DNA of 8,689 bases from NCBI GenBank assembly GCA_039812085.1, contig JBDHZU010000083.1, forward strand, positions 1-8,689. The letters are read 5' to 3'. A program made the position numbers and the translations under genes. Below the pieces are notes generated by a model, which saw only the letters and a program-made list of their open reading frames with translations, ran no database searches and was not told the DNA's origin. This stretch comes from JBDHZU01 sp039812085. GTDB taxonomy: Bacteria > Actinomycetota > Actinomycetes > S36-B12 > UBA10799. Positions 1 to 7,428 of this stretch are shown here, piece after piece (within the stretch, counting starts at the first letter, position 1; each line of letters begins with the position of its first letter).

Positions 1-1909
<1,909 letters not shown>

Positions 1910-1975
1910 TTGTTAATCGCAGGTGGTCACAGGGCATAGTGGCTATTACGCATCAACGCCCAACTATGAATCGTC

Positions 1976-1980
1976 GGGAG
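1976..1980 (+). promoter_or_regulatory. Ribosome binding site of dxs
   Basis: GGGAG lies five bases before ATG 1986, a good Shine-Dalgarno match and spacing. It decides the dxs start in favour of ATG 1986 over the in-frame GTG at 1923, which has no comparable purine-rich motif and would add 21 residues unlike the Dxs N-terminus. Confidence 0.7.
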
Positions 1981-1985
1981 CCGGT

Positions 1986-3941
1986 ATGACCTCGCTGGAA
2001 CAGATCACGTCCCCTCGTGATCTCGACAGCATGTCCACGGAGCAGCTCAATGAGTTGTGTCAATCGATCCGTGGATTCTTGGTCGACAAAGTCTCGGCAA
2101 CCGGCGGGCACCTTGGTCCGAATCTCGGTGTCGTCGAACTCACCGTGGCCTTGCACCGGGTTTTCGAGTCTGGCCATGACGCACTGCTCTTTGATACCGG
2201 TCATCAGTCGTACGTGCACAAAATCTTGACGGGTCGGGCGGCGCAGTTCTCCACACTTCGTCAAACAGGCGGATTGTCCGGCTACCCCAGTCGAACCGAG
2301 AGCCCGCACGACATCATCGAGAACTCCCATGCGTCGACCTCGTTGTCATGGGCAGACGGAATCGCCAAAGCCTGGAATCTTTCCGATGAACTAGCCAATG
2401 AACAGCGTCCGGATGGACGCCACGTGGTGGCGGTTATTGGAGACGGTGCGCTGACCGGCGGGATGAGCTGGGAAGCTCTGAACAACATTGCCGGCAGTGA
2501 CCGACAAGTCATCATCGTCGTCAACGACAACGAACGTTCCTACGCACCCACCATCGGAGGGGTCGCGCATCACCTGTCGACTTTGCGCACGACGGCTGGT
2601 TACGAACGATTCTTGGCGTGGGGCAAGCGGGTCTTGCATCGCACTCCGGTCGTGGGGCGTCCCGGCTATGAAGCACTGCACGGAATGAAGAAGGGCGTCA
2701 AAGACGTCATCGCCCCGCAGGGGATGTTCGAAGACCTCGGCTTGAAGTACATCGGCCCCGTTGATGGACATGATGTGCAGGCGATGGAGTTCGCATTGCG
2801 CCGAGCACGATCCTTCCCCGGACCAGTCATCGTGCATGCCATTACTGAGAAGGGGCGCGGTTACCGTCCGGCGGAGCTAGACGAAGCCGACCGATTCCAC
2901 GGCGTCGGGGTGATTGATCCCGTGACTGGACGTTCGGTCGCGCCTGGTGCTCGTTCGTGGACCAGTATCTTCGCCGAACGCATCGTTGAACTGGGAACTG
3001 ACGATGAACGAATCGTCGCCATTACCGCCGCCATGCTTAAGCCGACAGGTCTGGATCAATTCGCGCAGCAATTCCCGCAACGCACCTTCGATGTGGGCAT
3101 CGCGGAACAACATGCGGCAACGTCGGCCGCTGGTATGGCGTTCGCTGGTCTGCATCCTGTGGTGGCGGTGTATTCGACGTTTATCAATCGAGCTTTCGAC
3201 CAGGTCTTGTTCGATTGCGCCTTGCATAAAGCACCGGTGACGTTCGTGCTGGATCGATCGGGTGTGACCGGTCCTGACGGGGCTAGCCACCACGGAATGT
3301 GGGATCTGTCGTTGCTGGGCCTGGTGCCAGGAATCCGGATAGCTGCCCCGCGTGATGGTCAGCGTTTGAACGAACTGCTCGGTGAAGCCGTTGAGATTGA
3401 TGACGGTCCGACAGTGGTCCGATTCCCATCCGGGAGTGTTCCGGATGCGATCGGTGCGGTCAGCCAAGCAAACGGCTTGGACATCCTGGACGGAACGTTG
3501 CCGAGCGATAGCGATGACGATCCACGAGTGCTGCTGGTTTCGATTGGTGCAGTCGCCGGGCTATGCCTGGAGGTTGCCGAGCGAGTTCGTGCTCACGGTT
3601 TGGATGTCACCGTGGTCGATCCGCGATGGGTGACGCCGGTATCGCCAGCGTTAATTGACGCTGCCCGTCATGCCCGAGTCGTCGTCACCGTCGAGGACAA
3701 CCTGCGAACGGGGGGAGTGGGGTCGCGAGTGGCGCAAGCAATGCGTGACGCCGACCTTGAGACTCCCGCTCGCCAGATCGGTCTACCGGAACGGTTCTTG
3801 GAGCATGGTGCGCGCAGTGATGTGCAAGTGGCGGCAGGAATGTCCCCGCAAGAAATCGCACGTCGAATTGTGGAGTTCTGTGCCTCGAAGGAATCACCAT
3901 TGCAATTGGAACCATCCAGCCTGGACGATTCTCAGCGTTAA
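1986..3941 (+). CDS. dxs: 1-deoxy-D-xylulose-5-phosphate synthase
   Basis: Dxs condenses pyruvate and glyceraldehyde 3-phosphate, using thiamine diphosphate and Mg2+, to give 1-deoxy-D-xylulose 5-phosphate. This is the first committed step of the MEP isoprenoid pathway and also feeds thiamine and pyridoxal synthesis in many bacteria. From ATG 1986 the product is 651 residues, a little longer than the ~620 of the E. coli enzyme. Visible motifs are GGHLGPNLGVVELT (residues 40-53), DTGHQSYVHK (70-79), the ThDP/Mg2+ motif starting GDGALTGG (152-159) and ending in NDN (180-182), and YIGPVDGHD (255-263). The pyrimidine domain follows, with FDVGIAEQHA (E374, the expected catalytic glutamate) and DRSGVTGPDGASHHG (H435 region). 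The C-terminal transketolase domain spans about 510-635. The start is supported by GGGAG five bases upstream. The gene may be co-transcribed with acnA or use a weak promoter in the 76-base gap. No frameshift or missing catalytic residue is seen. Confidence 0.97.
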   Translation: MTSLEQITSPRDLDSMSTEQLNELCQSIRGFLVDKVSATGGHLGPNLGVVELTVALHRVFESGHDALLFDTGHQSYVHKILTGRAAQFSTLRQTGGLSGYPSRTESPHDIIENSHASTSLSWADGIAKAWNLSDELANEQRPDGRHVVAVIGDGALTGGMSWEALNNIAGSDRQVIIVVNDNERSYAPTIGGVAHHLSTLRTTAGYERFLAWGKRVLHRTPVVGRPGYEALHGMKKGVKDVIAPQGMFEDLGLKYIGPVDGHDVQAMEFALRRARSFPGPVIVHAITEKGRGYRPAELDEADRFHGVGVIDPVTGRSVAPGARSWTSIFAERIVELGTDDERIVAITAAMLKPTGLDQFAQQFPQRTFDVGIAEQHAATSAAGMAFAGLHPVVAVYSTFINRAFDQVLFDCALHKAPVTFVLDRSGVTGPDGASHHGMWDLSLLGLVPGIRIAAPRDGQRLNELLGEAVEIDDGPTVVRFPSGSVPDAIGAVSQANGLDILDGTLPSDSDDDPRVLLVSIGAVAGLCLEVAERVRAHGLDVTVVDPRWVTPVSPALIDAARHARVVVTVEDNLRTGGVGSRVAQAMRDADLETPARQIGLPERFLEHGARSDVQVAAGMSPQEIARRIVEFCASKESPLQLEPSSLDDSQR

Positions 3942-3959
3942 CACGTCCTGATCGTTCGG

Positions 3960-3978
3960 TGACCACCCGGTCAAGTTT
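3960..3978 (+). terminator. Weak hairpin after dxs, possible terminator
   Basis: TGACC (3960-3964) pairs perfectly with GGTCA (3969-3973) around a four-base ACCC loop, followed by AGTTTCCC and a little further on ATTTCC. A 5-bp stem with a broken T run is weak for an intrinsic terminator. Its position 18 bases after the dxs stop is what makes it plausible. It could equally be chance. Confidence 0.3.
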
Positions 3979-4021
3979 CCCAATTTCCTCACGCTCTGCT
4001 AAAGCGATAGTTACTGTTGGT

Positions 4022-4027
4022 CATAAT
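4022..4027 (+). promoter_or_regulatory. Possible -10 box upstream of the GGDEF-EAL gene
   Basis: CATAAT differs from the TATAAT consensus at one base and lies in the 139-base gap after dxs. No convincing -35 hexamer sits 16-18 bases upstream. A transcript starting about 7-10 bases downstream would begin close to ATG 4042, leaving it almost no leader, but would give GTG 4081 a leader of roughly 45 bases containing the AAGGA motif. This is a tentative call from one motif. Confidence 0.3.
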
Positions 4028-4066
4028 CACCCAGATGGCGCATGAGACCCCCCTCGTTTGTGCCAG

Positions 4067-4105
4067 GACCAAGGAACGGCGTGAACCGCAGTGAGCAAGT
4101 CACTG
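4067..4105 (+). repeat. Imperfect direct repeat, copy 1 (upstream flank)
   Basis: GACCAAGGAACGGCGT at 4067-4082 matches 15 of 16 bases of GACCAAGGAACGCCGT at 7261-7276. Looser gapped similarity continues through CGCAG, TGA and CACTG to about 4105. This copy contains the ribosome binding site and start of the GGDEF-EAL gene. The partner lies 79 bases after that gene's stop. It could be chance. Confidence 0.35.
4071..4075 (+). promoter_or_regulatory. Ribosome binding site deciding the GTG 4081 start
   Basis: AAGGA is followed by the five-base spacer ACGGC and then GTG 4081. The upstream in-frame candidates, ATG 4042 and GTG 4060, have no purine-rich motif at a suitable distance, so this site favours GTG 4081. 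Confidence 0.65.
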
Positions 4106-7100
4106 GCTCCGGTGCGACGGAATCCGTCAGCCGTAGCCAGCTTTTGCTGTGGAGATTAGCCGCCGGCAAGATTCCCCCTTCCCTCAGTCTGGGGATGTTC
4201 GCCGTCACGTTTTCGCTGGCGATGTTGGCCCAGGGAGAACTCTTTTCCCATGGGGAACTACTCGTTCCCTTCGATCTTGCCTTCGGTGTCGCGGTGGGAT
4301 TTGCCGCACGTACACCGGTTCGTTTGTGGTGGGCCTTCTCGATTGTCCAAGTCGTCATTGCGTCAATAGCGCAACTATTCGACGGCACTTCGTGGACGAC
4401 CGCTATCGCGGTGGCATTGCTTTTGTCAGGTCAAACTTTGGCGACTGCCCGGCTGTTGCAGGCCACCTTCGACTGGCACAACAGTCGGTGGGAATCGCTT
4501 GGTGGACTTGTCGGAGCCAGTGTCGGTTGTGCCATTGCTGGTGCCGGTATTGCTGCCTTGGGTACGGCGGCGATAGGCCAACCGGCGTTGCCTGTGTTGA
4601 TGCTGTGGGCGGTATCGACCGCCTCAGGTGCCGTGATCGGGGCACCTGCTCTCTTGGGTGCTCGCATCCCGCGATCCTTACCCGATCCACGACGAACCGC
4701 AGAACTGATGTTCTGCCTGGCCATCGCTGTTGTGATGGCAGTGTCATTGACGGCATCGATCGGTGAAAGATCCTCGCCCGTACTAGCCAGCCGCTATCTG
4801 GTCATTCCGCTGTTTCTTTGGTTTGCCTTGCGATTCGGGCTGTTCGTTTCGGCGTCCGTAATCAGCATTTTTGACTTGGTTGTGTCGGCGGCGACAAGTC
4901 ATGGGCGAGGCCCATTCGTGGAGATTGCGCCCGATCCCACCAATGCCGTGATGCTGCTACAGGGCTTCGTGTGCATCGTCGCAGTGACGACGTATGCCGT
5001 GGCGATGAACGAGGAACGTCGGCGAGCGGGTAACGAGAACTTGGCGACCACGAAGGGAATCGTCGATTCCGTTCTGGCGTACAGCGACGCAATGATCTCG
5101 GTCCGCGATTACAACTCCGGTCCGAACGGAACGTACAGCCTGGCTAATCCGCGGTATGCCCGAGCGATGGGTCGACGGGTTGATGAGATCGTCGGTCGGG
5201 ATTCCCAAGAACTCTTCGGTGCCCAAGAGGCTGCTCGAATCGGTGATGAAGATCGATCGGTACTCGAAGCCGGACAGTCACGGGTATTCCTGTCCCGCGT
5301 GACTCGAGACGATGCACATGGTGGCCAGAGCCGAGTTCATTTGGTGACGAAGTTCCCGGTGGTGGAGGCGGACGGACGACGACGATCAGTTGGTTCTATC
5401 GCGCTGGATATCACTGATCACCGTCGCCAAGAACGACTCATGCAACTGACGTTCGAACAGTCGCCGGTGCCGATGGTCCGGTTGGCCTGGGGGTCGGACG
5501 GAGCCGGAGAAGTACTGGATGCCAATCGTGCTGCTGGCGATCTGCTGGGCGTTGACATCGAAGAACTCATTGGTCGTTCCTTGGACGCATTCACCCATCC
5601 CGATGAAGGCTCGTTGAAGGTTGTCCCACTCGAAGGTCCAGATGGGGCGGTTCGGCATCGGGAAGTTCGTCTGCGACGCCATGACGGAACGGACATTTGG
5701 GCGGGAGTCACAGCAACAGTGGTGGGTGCCGATCCCGTGCCTGATGGGATTGAAGGACCCATCGACGATCCGTTCGCACTGGTTGTCATGGAAGACATCA
5801 CCGCCCGCAAGGTGGCGGAGAACACGCTGACACATCAAGCACTGCACGACGCACTCACCGGAGTGCCGAATCGTTACGCCTTGGTTGACCGGTTGGAGGC
5901 AGCGCTCAATCGCTTGTGGCGGGCGAAAGGCTGCGTAGCTGTGCTGTTCTGCGACCTGGACGGTTTCAAGAACCTGAACGACATTCTGGGTCACCGAGCA
6001 GGCGACCAAGTGTTGGTTTCAGCGTCAGAACGTCTTCGGTCGATTATGCGTCCACAAGACACAGTGGCTCGTCTGGGCGGCGATGAGTTCGTGCTTATTT
6101 GCGAGGACCTTCCCGACGCGGAACAGGCACGCATCATTGGCGAACGTATTCGGGAAGCGATGCGTGAACCGTTCACGATTGAGCAGCGGGAATTTGGGGT
6201 GACGGTTTCCGTCGGAATCACCACGACGAGCGATCCGGAAGCCTCCACCGAGGATTTGCTACGCCGCGCCGATTTGGCCATGTACCGGGCCAAGGACAAC
6301 GGTCGTAACCGAGTGGAGTTCTACGTCGATGAACTAGAGACCGCTGCAGTGGCACGAGTGGAAGTCACCGAGACGCTGCGACGTGCCATTGATGAAGGCC
6401 GAATCGTGGTGCATTACCAGCCGGTCTTCGATCTGGAAAAGCAGCGCATTGTCTCGGTTGAAGCGTTGGCCCGTATCCGACTGGCAGACGGACAGATCGT
6501 TCCACCGTCAGAGTTCATCGCCATGGCAGAATCCAGCGGACTCGTTACGCCTCTGGGTGAACAGGTTCTGGACCTGGCATTGGACGACCTTGCTCGTTGG
6601 CAACAGACTCGTCCTGATCTGCAGGTTGCCGTCAACGTGTCCCCTCGACAACTGGCTCGATCCAGCTTTGCGCCCGCCGTATTTGAGCGCCTGATCAGAC
6701 GTGGACTGCGCCCGGAAAGTCTCTGCTTGGAGATCACTGAAGGCGTCGTGATGGATGCGACTGGGCCGACCTTGCTGACGCTGCGGCGGCTGCGCTCTTA
6801 CGGCGTTCGGGTCGCGATCGACGACTTTGGAACGGGCTACTCCAGCCTCACTACGCTGAAGTATCTGCCAGCCGACATTCTCAAGATTGACCGAACCTTC
6901 GTTGAAGGTCTCGGTGAGGATCCAAGCGACACCGCCATCGTGGGAGCAGTGATCGGTGTTGCGCACGACCTGGATCGTCTGGTGATCGCCGAAGGTGTGG
7001 AGAACTCGTTACAAGAGAAGACGCTGCGTGACATGGGCTGTCGCCACGTTCAGGGCTTCCGCTACGGACGCCCGATGAGCGTCGAACGAGTCGATGAGCT

Positions 7101-7182
7101 GCTGTCGGGAACGATTCGTCTGCCCGAACAGACGCGCGTGCTTACTCAGCCTGAACCCGCAAAACCGCGCCGCAACGATTAA
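4081..7182 (+). CDS. MASE1-PAS-PAS-GGDEF-EAL membrane c-di-GMP synthase/phosphodiesterase
   Basis: This is a predicted inner-membrane enzyme that makes (GGDEF) and/or degrades (EAL) cyclic di-GMP. From GTG 4081 it has 1033 residues; ATG 4042 would add 13. Residues 35-309 form about 8-10 hydrophobic segments. Patterns such as LMLWAVSTASGAVIGAPALL and YLVIPLFLWFALRFGLF resemble the MASE1 sensor domain. Two PAS domains follow (about 325-452 and 453-585), each ending in a DIT motif (DITDH, DITAR) at a linker. The GGDEF domain (about 590-750) has DALTGVPNR, DLDGFKNLND, an intact GGDEF at 666-670, and an RPQD I-site (657-660) at the canonical five-residue spacing. The EAL domain (about 765-1010) keeps E794-A-L, N852 (NVSPRQL), E884 (LEITEG), D914/D915 (DDFGTGYSS), K935 (KIDRTF), E971/E974 (EGVE) and Q991. 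Both activities therefore look possible. The ligand sensed by the N-terminal part cannot be told from sequence. The gene probably stands alone, with hairpins on both sides. Confidence 0.93.
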   Translation: MNRSEQVTGSGATESVSRSQLLLWRLAAGKIPPSLSLGMFAVTFSLAMLAQGELFSHGELLVPFDLAFGVAVGFAARTPVRLWWAFSIVQVVIASIAQLFDGTSWTTAIAVALLLSGQTLATARLLQATFDWHNSRWESLGGLVGASVGCAIAGAGIAALGTAAIGQPALPVLMLWAVSTASGAVIGAPALLGARIPRSLPDPRRTAELMFCLAIAVVMAVSLTASIGERSSPVLASRYLVIPLFLWFALRFGLFVSASVISIFDLVVSAATSHGRGPFVEIAPDPTNAVMLLQGFVCIVAVTTYAVAMNEERRRAGNENLATTKGIVDSVLAYSDAMISVRDYNSGPNGTYSLANPRYARAMGRRVDEIVGRDSQELFGAQEAARIGDEDRSVLEAGQSRVFLSRVTRDDAHGGQSRVHLVTKFPVVEADGRRRSVGSIALDITDHRRQERLMQLTFEQSPVPMVRLAWGSDGAGEVLDANRAAGDLLGVDIEELIGRSLDAFTHPDEGSLKVVPLEGPDGAVRHREVRLRRHDGTDIWAGVTATVVGADPVPDGIEGPIDDPFALVVMEDITARKVAENTLTHQALHDALTGVPNRYALVDRLEAALNRLWRAKGCVAVLFCDLDGFKNLNDILGHRAGDQVLVSASERLRSIMRPQDTVARLGGDEFVLICEDLPDAEQARIIGERIREAMREPFTIEQREFGVTVSVGITTTSDPEASTEDLLRRADLAMYRAKDNGRNRVEFYVDELETAAVARVEVTETLRRAIDEGRIVVHYQPVFDLEKQRIVSVEALARIRLADGQIVPPSEFIAMAESSGLVTPLGEQVLDLALDDLARWQQTRPDLQVAVNVSPRQLARSSFAPAVFERLIRRGLRPESLCLEITEGVVMDATGPTLLTLRRLRSYGVRVAIDDFGTGYSSLTTLKYLPADILKIDRTFVEGLGEDPSDTAIVGAVIGVAHDLDRLVIAEGVENSLQEKTLRDMGCRHVQGFRYGRPMSVERVDELLSGTIRLPEQTRVLTQPEPAKPRRND

Positions 7183-7191
7183 TGCCGTAGG

Positions 7192-7222
7192 TCTGCGCTC
7201 ACGCAATAGCGACAGATGTTTT
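7192..7222 (+). terminator. Probable intrinsic terminator after the GGDEF-EAL gene
   Basis: TCTGCGCT (7192-7199) pairs with AGCG (7208-7211) and CAGA (7213-7216), leaving one bulged A at 7212 and an eight-base loop. TGTTTT (7217-7222) follows at once. An 8-bp GC-containing stem with a short T run, nine bases after the stop codon, fits a Rho-independent terminator. The bulge and short T run keep confidence moderate. Confidence 0.5.
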
Positions 7223-7260
7223 GGGCGTTGTTAGAGCGACTTCATCGGTTAAAGCATCCC

Positions 7261-7298
7261 GACCAAGGAACGCCGTCGCAGCTGACGAACAGCCACTG
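7261..7298 (+). repeat. Imperfect direct repeat, copy 2 (downstream flank)
   Basis: This is the partner of the repeat at 4067-4105. Bases 7261-7276 match the first copy at 15 of 16 positions, then similarity continues with a four-base gap through CGCAG, TGA and CACTG. This copy keeps AAGGA, but the bases at the start-codon position read GTC rather than GTG, and no gene follows it. Confidence 0.35.
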
Positions 7299-7373
7299 CG
7301 TTGAGGATGGCTTCTCTGGCGATGCTGCACGTGCCCTGAGTGGCGGTGCATCGACTACGAACACATACACACA

Positions 7374-7417
7374 TGAAGTGAGGGTGCCTGCCAGATTCGG
7401 CAAGCACCCTCACTTCA
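7374..7417. terminator. Long symmetric hairpin, probable bidirectional terminator
   Basis: The 14-base arm TGAAGTGAGGGTGC (7374-7387) is perfectly complementary to GCACCCTCACTTCA (7404-7417). Inside, a C/A mismatch is followed by a further TGCC/GGCA stem (7389-7392 with 7399-7402) around a six-base loop. It lies 12 bases past the stop of the minus-strand FadB gene and 192 bases past the GGDEF-EAL stop, between convergent genes. There is no strong T tract on the plus side. The minus side continues into a T/G-rich stretch. Tract-poor hairpins of this kind are common in high-GC actinobacteria. Confidence 0.75.
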
Positions 7418-7428
7418 GTGGTGGTTCG

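Larger units (their letters stand above)
7183..7428. other. Convergent intergenic region without a credible gene
   Basis: These 246 bases separate two genes pointing at each other. They hold the two hairpins and repeat copy 2. An open frame from ATG 7216 would start inside one hairpin, read through the other and end inside the opposite gene. It has no ribosome binding site or recognisable protein features, so I do not call it. A short CA-rich run (about 7360-7374) precedes the large hairpin. Confidence 0.6.

Noticed and set aside
1936..1946. ATAG-TGG-CTAT small inverted repeat in the acnA-dxs gap
   Set aside because: A 4-bp AT-rich stem with a three-base loop is too weak to call a terminator or operator.
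1923..1985. GTG 1923 as the dxs start
   Set aside because: The added 21 residues are not like the Dxs N-terminus, and ATG 1986 has GGGAG at a good distance.
2877..3467. 196-codon open frame antisense to dxs
   Set aside because: It lies wholly inside the conserved dxs coding region, has no protein-like motifs, and long antisense frames are expected in GC-rich genes.
4149..4766. 205-codon plus-strand frame overlapping the membrane part of the GGDEF-EAL gene
   Set aside because: It is Cys/Arg-rich, low-quality sequence in an alternate frame, while the main frame gives clean membrane segments continuous with PAS, GGDEF and EAL.
5386..6009. 207-codon open frame antisense to the PAS2/GGDEF region
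   Set aside because: It is a shadow of the well-supported GGDEF-EAL frame, with no domain features and no promoter or ribosome binding site seen.
7360..7374. CA-rich run before the large hairpin as a microsatellite
   Set aside because: It is only a few interrupted CA units, too short to be meaningful as a repeat.
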